A DNA stretch of 64,000 nucleotides from Auriscalpium vulgare (Eukaryota; Basidiomycota; Agaricomycetes; Russulales; Auriscalpiaceae): positions 682,001-746,000 of the forward strand of contig JAHBBC010000020.1 of the NCBI GenBank assembly GCA_019915015.1, in the 5' to 3' direction. Below are positions 11,080 to 21,321 of this stretch, in pieces. The position numbers and the translations under genes are program-made. Under the pieces are notes generated by a model that was not told the DNA's origin, did no database searches, and saw only the letters and a program-made list of their open reading frames with translations. The stretch's first letter is position 1, and each line of letters starts with the position of its first letter.

Positions 11080-12348
11080 ATCCCTCGCTGGGCGGCAAGT
11101 CAGCACCACGACTGCCGTCCATGCCCTCTGAGGCTGTAGCACAATGGCCCTATGCATTCCCCATACAGAAAGCCAGAACGCGGCTGAAGACATTCTTAGC
11201 TTCACGGGCCTCACGGCAAACAATGATCGTAGGCTGTGCTGGTGCTGATGGAGGGTAATACAGAAGACAGTCGACTTTGACCATGATGCCATAAAACTCG
11301 GTCACGCACCATATGGGTCGCTCGGCAAATGCTGCGATTGAAGACGCATGTTTCCGACTTCATAACGACCGGCGACCGAGCAACCTTCGTGGCGGAATAG
11401 AAATCGATAGTCTCCTTGTTAGCGCTGCGTATTGCATTATTTCGAGTATACTTCAAATCGGCGTGGTCGACATCGAGGGCGTGCACCACGATTGCGCGAG
11501 TTTGTCGATGAGCCGCAGATGTGTAGCGCGAGGCTCGCCAGCACGCAGCCTCGTCGCGGTTACGACGATGGGAGAATCCGAGACTCTATATGAGACAGCC
11601 GGTGGCCCCATATTTGATCAGCGAGCCGGAGCCGCGGCTGGGCGGCCTGGCTGTGGCCGCTGTGCATCCGACAAAATCTGACGAGGCATTGGGACGGCTC
11701 ACATGAGGCCCGTCATCCCCATTTTATTCCTGAGCAGCTCATGATGCCTCGTTGGTGACCTGCCGTTTTCATAATTATTACGGGTTTGGCCACCAGTTGA
11801 GCATCATCACACATTATGATCAAGGTGTCCAAATTTTGTATAGTCGACTTGGGAGGCGAAAGCAACGCCAGACTCGGATTTGTTTGCGCGTTGTTTGCAC
11901 GTTGCCTTATCTGGTCACCTTGACGTCACCGGCATGATCGCTGCGCCAGCCAGCGCAGAAACCAACACCACCGCACAGCTTGTTACCGACATACCGAGGC
12001 TGCGCACACGCCCTCCCAATAATATTACTTCTATGAGTCGGTGCTGCGTGTAATATCGCAGAACTAAATGCGGCGCGTGTCAGTATGCAACTTGCTCATA
12101 TGTTATACACCTACTACAATGTAGAGTTGATGTAGACCATTGTAGAGTCTCCAACACGCACCATTCCTTCTAGCACTGTAGTTCTGGCGGGTGAAATAAC
12201 GAGCCTCATGAGCTAAGTATGATGAGGCCTTATGACGTTGTGCAAACATAACGAAACCAAAAATAGGCCATAATACCGACTATTCTTTGTCGGAGTTGCT
12301 AACGGTGCTACTCAGCCGCCTCTCTCGCTCTCTCTCGAGGACCTCCAG
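11080..12348. other. Intergenic stretch
   Basis: Short overlapping ORFs in both directions without family resemblance. Part (12000-12300) is AT-rich. Nothing else supported. Confidence 0.45.
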
Positions 12349-12421
12349 TTGGACGCATCTGTAAGTCGCAAAGCCGTCAATACAGGTGCTCTTCGATTTC
12401 TTGGATTGTGCATCTGGCTTC
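12349..12421 (+). repeat. Dispersed repeat, copy 2
   Basis: Direct-orientation partner of 7730-7802, in the 5' flank of the first BTB gene. Confidence 0.75.
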
Positions 12422-12702
12422 TCTATCACCCCGACTGAAGTGCAGCTTCCAGCACTTCCACCACCGTGAGTCACGTTCAGGAGACAACGATGCGTGAGCA
12501 TATCGAACATAGCATCTCTTTAACTACAATTACAGCTACAGGTCTAGTCAGCTCTCGTTCATTCTATCACATTTTTCGAAAGTCTCAAGGCCAACCGGAC
12601 TCAAACCCCACTTCGGCCAACGCCCCTAGCAGCAGTGTCCGAACTTCTGCGCTCTGCGCGACACTCGCGTCCACACTCACGCCCAGACCTTCGACATTCG
12701 AG

Positions 12703-14787
12703 ATGAAGTCAGTTGACTACGGTGCACCCTTCGACGACACCGACGCGGATCTCATACTTCGATCCTCTGACTTCGTCGATTTTCGCGTCTACAAACTCTT
12801 CCTCGCCAAGGCATCGCCTGTATTCAAGTCCCTGCTTTATGGTCCCTCACCCGGCGAAGCGTTGACTCCATCTATAGCTCTGAGTGACAACCCAAAGGAC
12901 GGACGCTCCGTGATCTGCCTGCAGGAGAACAAAGACGTGCTGGAGAGTCTTCTGTCGGCTATCCTTCCCGTTCCCATCAGTGTACCCAACGATCTCAACG
13001 GGCTTCTCCCCATCCTTGCCGCAGCACAAAAGTACGGCATGTCTGTGGCGATGTCGTCGCTTCGCCGCATGGCAGCTGAAGTCGCCATCCGCGACAATAC
13101 TCCCGAAGATGCGTTTCGCACGTACTGTCGCGCTTGGGATTTTGGCTGCTCCAAGAGACCGTAGACGCAGCCAAGGCTACACTCCCGCGCAAGCTGTCAA
13201 TCGATAACTTGGGCTCGGATTTGCCGCTTATATCAGGTCCAGCCCTTGACAAGTTACTCAACTTCCATAAATCCATCACCGACAAGGCGCGGCCAACTCT
13301 TCGCAACTTTTGGCACACTTCACAGCCGTTGTGGGCATCGGATGCGGTATCCAATAACACCCAGTGCAACGTGCTCACGGCGAGACCTGTCGTTGGAGTT
13401 CCTCTGTGGTTCGCTCGCTTTGGTGAAGCTGTAGACAAGGACCTTCCAGCCCCGCCCTCGTTCGCCTCCTTCTTACTCGCCATGACTCAACACGTCCAGG
13501 AGAAGTCCTGCCAATACTGTTCATCGCGGTCTGCAAGCTTTCTGGAGAGCGTCTGGAAGGATTTCCTGGCTTGCTTATCAGCAGCCGTCAAGTTGGTAAG
13601 ACGCGGACACTTCCTGTCTGTTTGATATTCTAACCAACAAGAATACGTATTTGCAGGCAGGATGGAATTTCACTTTCCCAGAGAAAGATGAGCCAAAAAA
13701 AACCATACTCAGAGTCAAGATAACAGACTTTGGTCCGCCATTGACGACAAGAGCGCCGACATCATACTGCGCGCCGCGGACGACACCGATTTACGCGTAC
13801 ACAAGATCATTCTCAGTATCGCGTCACCCATTTTTCAATCCATGTTCACACTTCCTCAGCCAATACAACTCTAGAAGACGGGCTAAGTCAGACTATCGAC
13901 GAGAAGGAAGGCTTGCCTGTGGGACGCATGACGGAAGATTCCCGAACCCTCTCTAGCCTTCTCATGGCGGTATATTATCCCGCCCTCGCGTCAATTCCAT
14001 CTCACCCCGAAGACGCCTTCGGGCTCCTTGCCGCCGCTGAGAAATTCGAGATGGACAACACTTCATCCTTGATCAGGGTCCTTCTCAGCCATCCCGATCG
14101 CCCTTGATTACGCCTGCCAATGCTGTTCATGCCTTCGCTTCCGCATATGTCCACCGCCTTCCCGATCAGGCGCTCCTGGCTGCTCGCCGCACTCTGGAAA
14201 CTCCATGCACTTTAGAAGGTCACGCCCCCAATTTGCACATCATAGATGGTGCATTGATTCACGAGCTCGCCCGCTATCGCGCCCGTTGCAGAGCCACGGT
14301 ACTCGACTGCATCGAAGCTGCAAAGTCGGGGAAGTCGCCGTGTGCAGTCGAGTGGCTTAAACCCGCATCTGCTGCAGAGGGCCAGGGGACTTGTGTCACC
14401 ATCACCGTTCGAAAGGAGCCTCCGTTTACGGTCCCGACGTGGTGGGTCAAGTATCTCGGGCGCATTTTGAATGGGGTATCGGCGGGCACCACGTATCCGT
14501 CGACGAAGACAGTCGTCGATCGTGCTGCTCTCAACTACGATCTGATCGTACATACCAAAGAAGAAAGCTGCGAGTTTTGCCCGAAGGTGTATATCAAGAG
14601 GGTGGAGAAATTCGCGACCATGCTGGAGGATGAAATCAACGGTGCGATACAGAAGGTGCGTTTCTACTATTCCGCATGAGTCAACAGGTAACGAGCGGCG
14701 CGTGTACAGGTCCAGTTGAGTTTGCCTGATGTGATGAAGGCAAGCTCTGGTGATCAAGGAGAAGTATGGCAGCGGCCCGGAAGGTGA
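12703..14787 (+). CDS. Double-BTB protein 1 (module I + module II), with apparent one-base frame breaks
   Basis: BTB/POZ domains mediate dimerisation and often recruit Cullin-3 ligases. Module I (12703-13595) starts MKSVDYGAPFDDTDADLIL, runs through the BTB core (FRVYKLFLAKASPVFKSLL) and ends with PLWFARF and HVQEKSCQYC. Intron 13596-13656 (GTAAGA, branch TTCTAAC, TTGCAG) leads in phase to KITDFGPP and the second BTB (SADIILRAADDTDLRVHK), then TWWVKYL and HTKEESCEFC, ending near 14679 or, after a further intron, 14787. The reading frame slips by one base near 13144, 13741, 13862 and 14101. The protein continuity on both sides of each slip is clear. Either a decayed copy or base-count errors in short runs. 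A second start for module II at 13688 is possible only in another frame. Confidence 0.6.
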
Positions 14788-15195
14788 CCAGTCGAATGTA
14801 TTTAGTGCCCACTGACGGTGACCCGAGAGTAGTTTGCATGGGCGTCTAGCACAACGATCATTGTAAAGATATATATTGCTCGCCTCCAGGCTTCGGCATG
14901 AGAGTACAAGTATAGTCTCAGGGCTACGGATATAATGCATCTGAACACGGTATCAAGGCAACACGAACACGCTACAAGGTCTTGGTACAACTGAATGGAT
15001 ATATGCTGGGCGTAACTCGGAACCACGTAGAAGTACACCTAATCTCGGCACAAATCGAAACCTCACCATACCCATACCCATACACGTGCAAACGCACGAT
15101 CAGTCCAGAGTCCAGAATCGACGGACCGCGACCACGAGGCGGTTCGAAAGAGGTCCATCCTCGCACAGTGCAGCGTTCTTGCTTGCTTCGCATCT

Positions 15196-16861
15196 TCACC
15201 ACGGGCCCTGCGACGCATCCTCCCATCCGCCCTTCGACGAGCTCTTCGCGCTGCTCGCCACGCTCTGCGTGTCCCAGGCGCTCTTCTTCGGTGCCACCCC
15301 AGGCTTCGGCGCACTCGTCTGCGCACCCCACGCGCCGCCCTTCATCGCGGCCCCACCGCTGGCGTTGGCGTTGCGGGCCTCCCCAGGTGTGGGCCCGCCC
15401 CACGCAGGGCCCTGCGCGGCTGGCTTGCCCCACGCTTGCTGCCTCTGCGGCTGTGGACCCGGGCCTTTGCCCCGCGTACCATTCCCAGCCCCGCGACCGC
15501 GGGCGTACATCGTCGTGGGATGGTCCCAGGGTGTCGGCGAGCTCGCCCACTCGCTGCGCGGGCGCGATGTCCCAGACGTGCGGGAGCTGGCCACGCTGCG
15601 CGCATCGTCATCGTCGTTCTCGTCGTCGTTGTCGTCACCAGCGACGGACGAGGCGGTCGATGACCACGCCTTTCGTGCGCTGCTTGCGACCGATCGAACG
15701 TCGTCCGCGTCTCCGGCCCCGCCGGCGTTGTCACCCCACGCTGCGGACGGCACCTTCCACTCATCCTGCGCACCGGTGGCGCTGCCTGTGTTGGTGCGCG
15801 AGCGAGGTGCCGCCGGCCCGTCGGAACCTGGAGAGCAGGACACGAGAACAAAAGAGGCGGAGTTCTAAACACGTTCGCTGTGCAGAGAGTTCAGAGGACC
15901 CACCTGAGTTGCTTCGAGGCCCAGAACCCCGTCGCGGGACGTTGTTCCACCCATCGTCGCCTCCGCCATTCTCCTTCCGCGCCTTCTTCTGCGCCTTCTT
16001 TGAACGGGCGATCTCTCGCGCCTCCTTCTCCGCCTGACGCTTGGCCGTCTCCGCCGCCCACTTGGCCTCTTTCTCCTGCTTGCCGCGCAGTTGGCAGATG
16101 CCCTTGCTGCACTTGACGCCGTGCTCCGGGCAGTCCCACTTCCACGGGAGTATCTTGTCCTCCTTGGGGTCTGCGTAGCCCGTCCACGCCGCGCCCCCGT
16201 CCTGGACATCTCTCCACAAATCGGTTTGCTCCTCCTCGCCTTCCTCCGTCGAGACCAGCTCGGTGCGCGGCATCGGGCCGTCGGCGCCGAACGAGAGGTC
16301 CGCCATAGCGGTCGCGATAGTGCGCGGCCCGCTCGTGCCTGCGCTGGAGCACCCGTCCTCACTGTCCTCGCCGCTCCACGCGCGGCTGGGCGCGCGCAGG
16401 TAGCCGTCCGGACCGAGGTCGAACTGCACGGACTCACTCTCCGCCTCGCTGCGCTCCACGTCCTCGCTCCAGGAAAATTTGCGCTCGCGCTGCACGTCCA
16501 GGCCCGGCGGGACCTGCGGCGTCTGCAGAACGGGGCTGCTCAGCGCAGGGGATCCGTAGCTGGAGGCGCTGAGCGCGGGCGTCAGCGGCGAGGCGCTGCG
16601 CGATGGAAGGCCGCGGGTCCCTGCATACGAGTCAAAAGGGGTACGCTGCGGAGGTTCAGAAATGTACATGGGTTGGATGAGTTGGACGCGGAGCGAACAG
16701 ACATCGGCGGGGTTGGCACCGCGATGGGCGATGGGCTCGCGGCGGCTGCGCGCTTCGGCGGTCCCTTGTTCCACGCGCCATTAGACTTGGGTGCAGCGGC
16801 TGTGGGGAGCAGACCCTTGGATTTAGCGTCGTGCCACTGCGCCGAGCCAGCTGAAAACACG
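15196..16861 (-). CDS. Hypothetical disordered protein with a Cys/His motif
   Basis: No known family recognised. It is a long, charged, Ser/Gly/Ala-rich protein with several exons. Notable parts are a CPEHGVKCSKGIC motif (C-x2-H-x3-C-x4-C, possible metal binding) within WKWDCPEHG, followed by a Lys/Glu/Ala helix (EKEAKWAAETAKRQAEKEAR). The C-terminal third has acidic DDNDDENDDDDAR and Gly/Trp-rich repeats (GPAWGGPTPGEARN, GGAWGAQTS). Exons join through short introns near 15850-15880 and 16665. The start is uncertain: no ATG precedes AGSAQWHDAKSKG in frame, and a splice acceptor (TTTTCAG) directly precedes it, so the first exon is unresolved. RNA-binding is conceivable from composition only. 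Confidence 0.55.
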
Positions 16862-16893
16862 GCGTGAATATCATAATCTAAGCCTCAATGTAT

Positions 16894-17616
16894 TCACGCA
16901 CGAGGTGGAGCACGAGGCGGCGCCGGCGGCGGGAACGATTGCGCAGGCAGCCGGCGACATAGGGCAAAGTTGGTCTTGTCCTCAATCTCGTCCGGTACGG
17001 GGCAGTAGGAAGTTGGCGGATATGGATACGCAATGTGTCTAGGCATGGTGTCAGCGGTGCCATGGGGGAGATGACGAACGGTGCGCACTTGTTGTTGGGG
17101 TGCCAACCATGGAACCAGTGCTCGGGGATGTTGACACGTTTCCAGCCTACGAAATGCGTCAAAGATGCTAGCGGGGGATCTGGTGGCGTGCGCACCCGTC
17201 TTTTCGACCTTGCGACCCGTGTTCAGTGTGCAGTAATAGACACGCGACACGCGGTCCGCCTCCTCCTCAGTCGGCGACGTCAAAAATTGGGACCATTTGT
17301 GCTCTCCGAGGAGTCTGTCAAAGCCGTCGAAGTAGCGGTTGACCTCGATCACGATCATGCCGGGGGCCTGAAGTGCGCAGCGGTCAGCGGCAGGCGAAAA
17401 GGACTCGACGCATATCGCGTGCCATCCACAACGTACCGATGGCTTATGGAAAAAAGAGAACAGGTCGTCTTTTCCCGTGCAGCACGCGAGCCAGAGGACG
17501 AGGCGGCGTTGGTCCTTCGGGTCTTCCATGACGCCGTTGAGCGGGTACGGGTGGACGACAGTGAGATAGCGGGGCTCGTCATCCGGGGCCTCTGGAGTTG
17601 TGGGCCGCTTCACCAT
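16894..17616 (-). CDS. Hypothetical protein, lineage-restricted
   Basis: No family recognised. The start is MVKRPTTPEAPDDEPRYL, followed by VVHPYPLNGVMEDPKDQRR and LVLWLACCTGKDDLFSFFHK. Introns then lead to APGMIVIEVNRYFDGFDRLL and EHKWSQFLTSPTEEEADRVS. A later exon, in another frame, has HFVGWKRVNIPEHWFHGWHP and CAPFVISPMAPL, and the last one RHIAYPYPPTSYCPVPDEIE before a Pro/Ala tail and stop. About 200 residues, rich in Trp and aromatic residues, no signal peptide. It ends within 40 bp of the 5' end of the neighbouring minus-strand gene, so the two could be a single transcription unit. Confidence 0.55.
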   Translation of the reverse strand: MVKRPTTPEAPDDEPRYLTVVHPYPLNGVMEDPKDQRRLVLWLACCTGKDDLFSFFHKPSVRCGWHAICVESFSPAADRCALQAPGMIVIEVNRYFDGFDRLLGEHKWSQFLTSPTEEEADRVSRVYYCTLNTGRKVEKTGAHATRSPASIFDAFRRLETCQHPRALVPWLAPQQQVRTVRHLPHGTADTMPRHIAYPYPPTSYCPVPDEIEDKTNFALCRRLPAQSFPPPAPPRAPPRA

Positions 17617-17934
17617 GTTGTTGGTTGAGTCTGGAGGAGCGGCGGGTGTATAAATTACGAGGGGTTGTTTGAACGAGAAAGGCCCGGGGTATGAAAGGCG
17701 AGGGCACAAAGCGGACCCGGTGGCCTCCAAGGATCGCTACGCGTCTTTCGTACGCGCCTTTAGACGTGCGCAGTGTCAAAGCGACATTCCGCAGTGCAAA
17801 TCTGGTGGTGGAGGTAGTGGAAGTCGAACACTCGAAAGTGCACACGCCTTTCAGCGCAGACACGCGCCGCCGCGATGCCGGGCCGGCAATCGCCGCATGG
17901 TAATCGCCGCATGGTATGAAGGCTCGACAATCAG

Positions 17935-18060
17935 AGAGCGTGCCGTCCTCTGGGACGATCGATCGCGGCGGGTCGCGACCGCGGCCGCATTGGGTGAAAC
18001 CCAACTGTGGGGTTGTGTCGTGAGAACGAGAGCATTAGTTCCCACCGTACCGCCAGTCTC
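17935..18060 (+). repeat. Dispersed repeat family, copy 1 (partial)
   Basis: gtgccgtcctctgggacgat..gcggccgcattgggtgaaaccc resembles 57450-57540 in the same orientation and 20530-20625 in inverse orientation. Diverged and truncated relative to them. Confidence 0.55.
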
Positions 18061-20339
18061 TGTACCCCTTGCATTGGCAACAACGCCAATGCACTCGATC
18101 TGAGTAATGCTATCTATCGTGCTCATCTGCCACAGCCTGAGTCTCCTTGAGCGCTGCACTCCCAATACACTCTTAATACCTCCGGCCGCTCGACCGCGTG
18201 ACACTGACACGTCTGTGGTTATCATTAATATATTGGGTTATCATGCGTTGACGCGTCGCTCAGCGCGTCGCGCTCTCCTTTAGTTTCTGTCGCCCCAGAT
18301 GTTTTCCTGTCTACACCGGTAAGCGAGCTCATGAGGGCCTGAAGCCCTTGAGACTGAACCCGCCCACGCCGCTAGTCTCGTCCCCAGCCCTTGGAGGTGC
18401 GCCGGCCCGCCCGATCCGCTGAGTTCAAATGCGGAGTCAAAAAAAGCAGGTAAAGTTCACTCGCGGGCTCGCCCCTCCAAGGTCTGGGGCATTTCGTATG
18501 GAGGCGTACACATGCATCACATCAGTCACGTTCGGGTCACAACCTGTCGTCGGCCGAAGACAGAATCGTTGGCCCGCTGCCCACGTCGGTGCACACACAC
18601 TGTAAACTCTCAGCGAAATGATTACCCGTATATTAACCAGATTGTAGGCTTGGCGTTGTACATGTTTGGTCGCGAGAGCTCGGAGCGGAGCGACGGCATT
18701 TCTTGTTACTGAGAAAGCTACAAAAATCATATGGGCTGCAGGAATGATTTCCAATGTCGAAGGAAATCATATGTGTAAAGGGGTATCCAGCAAGTAATCC
18801 AGGATTGAACTTGAAGCTTGAAGCTCATGGACACTGAAGCTCATGGACACTCGTCATCAAGCCGGTGTTTGGTGGTACAGTTGGCCATCCGTCAATGTGC
18901 ACCGGGGCATGAAAGGCCTGGGGCGGCTAGCAGAGGCGGAGTCGTGATGCCATACTGGAATTCACGGAAATGTGGTTACTATAGAACAGTGATATCACGG
19001 CGGGGTACTCGAACAGAGAACTTTGTAGTTGGAACTTGGCGGCGGCGTTGCGTTCTGCGAGTAGTACGAGCTATGCAGGCCACGCAGCACAAGCTTCGTG
19101 CACGACCCGGTCACCCGCCCACCACACCGGCCTGACCTGCCGCCGCTGCGAGTCGAGGGCTGCGCTCCGAAACGGCGCCGGTGGGCTTATAATGTCCCAC
19201 AGGTTACACTCCGCACGAGTAACATAATCGCCGTGCGCCCGCCACTCGCACACTGCGACTCTCCGCACGCCGGGCACCCGATTGCGACAGTCAACGTCGC
19301 GCGCCGTCAAGACGAGCCTTGCGCAAGCCTTGCAAGGTGTCAGACATGGCGCTTGCTGGCTGCGCAGACGCGTCTCGAGGACGTGCAGGAGCGCTCTGTG
19401 CGTCGCGGCACACACCCCGCCCGCCCCCATTCAATCTTGATCAGCTGCCCGCGTCGGCGCATGTCTCAGCGACGCCGAAGTGCACAATGAGCCGTCTGCA
19501 CCATGAGCAGACGACGACGCGGCAGACGCGTTAGTCGCGTCCTACGCGCTCCTCGACAAGTCCAGCGACCGCAATGACGACTGACACCGGCGCTGACTGG
19601 GACTAAGAGAGGACGGGGACCCTCGTCACTGCATTCCTCGGCCTCTCCGATGATCCCTCGACGCCAACCGCAGACGCCGCACGCTCCGACGCGCTGCCCC
19701 ACGCGTTTGCGGCGGCCTTGAAGTTGCAGACAGACATCGCGACCTCGGCACATAAGCGTCAAGTTTTGAGTTCATATGTGTCTTTTCGGTTCCAAGAGTC
19801 TCATTACAGGTCCCCAGAATCGAATAGAGAGTTGTATCGTGGGTGGGGATGAGGGTGAAGATGATAGGGTGCTGCTGAGCGGACCGGGGTGACGCGGGGT
19901 AACGCGGTCTGTCACGTTTGTGATGCATGTGTACGGGTCCATACGAAATGCCCCAGACGTTCTGGGGGTGTGTCCTGCGAGTGTACCTGACCGATTCTTT
20001 TGCCTCCGACTCTAATGTCCGCTCGGTGATCCCCGGCCGCTCCCCTCCTCCCCTACGCATATCGCAGCGAGCAAGGACACACCCCCAGGACGGCTGGGAA
20101 CGAGACTACCACGCCGCTTGTCCGTGCCGTGCCGCGAGGCGCGAGCCGGTCTCCGAATACCTGCCCGTTTAGGATGTCGATTGGCGCGGGCGCAGTAAGT
20201 AATAGCGCTGCAGCGTCCGACCAGATGCGCTGACCTTCTTTGCGCGCAGAGAGCTTGATGCAGTCCACATCGCCTCGGACACGAACCAGCGTGCTCGGCC
20301 GCGGGAGGGGTGGCCACCTCTGGTGATGACAGCGGACGA
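18061..20339. other. Gene-free stretch
   Basis: Many short ORFs on both strands without family resemblance. A perfect 16-bp tandem duplication (gaagctcatggacact) lies at 18820-18851. No RNA gene recognised. Confidence 0.5.
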
Positions 20340-20625
20340 GTGGCAGACGGCATGTCGGCAGTCGGGTCACGCGGTCACGCATCCGTCGACGGAGCAGTTT
20401 GCAAAGAGCGAGTGACACGAACATCGTTCAGGATAATGAGAATGTACGTGCATGATACATACAGCCTACAGAGGGTGTCTAAGGAGCGAGTAATACATTG
20501 AATGAGTGACCGGGCATTGGGCAATGGACACCACCGACGCGCTGCCCCTACAGTGGGGTTTACCGCATGCGGTCGCGGACGCGTCCGGCCGCGATCGGTT
20601 GTCCCAGAGGACGGCACGTTCTGGA
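20340..20625 (-). repeat. Dispersed repeat family, copy 2
   Basis: Long match, in inverted orientation, to 57445-57715: shared cgtcgacggagcagtttg, caaagagcgagtg, ggataatgag, gagcgagtaataca, gtgaccgggca, cgcgctgcccctacagtggg and tttaccgcatgcggtcgcgg. The 57.5-kb copy is the 5' flank of the NTPase/nuclease gene. Confidence 0.8.
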
Positions 20626-20934
20626 CAATCATTGAATCTAGGTTCGGAACTTAGCAGCGGAACGATTGTCTTCCGCGCAAGGTCGGCAACGGAGACTAGG
20701 TTCGGAACAAGCCGCCTTCTTCGTACTCAGATTCCGGCTCCCCCGCGGGACGCGGCCCGGAGCAAGGGCTTGCTCCGAACCTAACATTGAATCAATTTCA
20801 GGAGCGTCTTTTCGTGTCTTTTTTCAGCTCCGCCACGGCTGGTTCCGAGTCTAGCCCGTTCGTCACTGTTGATATAAAGCTGGTCACCAGTCTAAGTACT
20901 GTGAGTGACAGGCTAACTGACAAGCATGGATCAT

Positions 20935-20942
20935 ACGCACCG
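20935..20942. repeat. Target-site duplication (left), acgcaccg
   Basis: Eight bases directly outside the left terminal inverted repeat, identical to 26271-26278. Eight-bp duplications are characteristic of hAT transposition. Confidence 0.9.
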
Positions 20943-20962
20943 TAGTGTTGCGGGAAAAACCT
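20943..20962 (+). repeat. Left terminal inverted repeat of the hAT element
   Basis: TAGTGTTGCGGGAAAAACCT, matching the inverted right end 26251-26270 at 19 of 20 positions. Confidence 0.9.
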
Positions 20963-21321
20963 CTGGCCAGTATCCCCCCGGTAAGGTACCGGTGGCGCTC
21001 CTAGCCGGGGAGGTATCAAACCGGTACCGTACCAGGGAAATAGTCACGTGATGTTTAGTTCCCACGCAGTAGCAGCTCGATTTTCGCGTACACACGAGGA
21101 TTTGGAATGGTTTCAATGCATCAGATGAAGATTTAGCAGTGTATGTATCCATAGCCAAATTGCCAGAGCTTAGCCGTAGGTGCCCCGACCTGTACGAATT
21201 CGCTGCTGCCTGCTACACAAGTGTCATGATTTGTCAGCAGACGCGGCTTTTGCAAGGCTGCCGCAGCACTCGAGCGTACATTGTAACAACGCGTACAATA
21301 CATACTGAAACCTCGGGAGGC

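Noticed and set aside
14982..16867. Long plus-strand frames (351, 260 and 258 codons) opposite the disordered hypothetical gene
   Set aside because: GC-rich antisense shadows: Arg/Pro/Ser-dominated composition, no family resemblance, and the minus strand has a coherent spliced protein.
18280..18430. GC-rich stretch resembling an rRNA or snRNA fragment
   Set aside because: No recognisable conserved core or secondary structure could be confirmed by eye.
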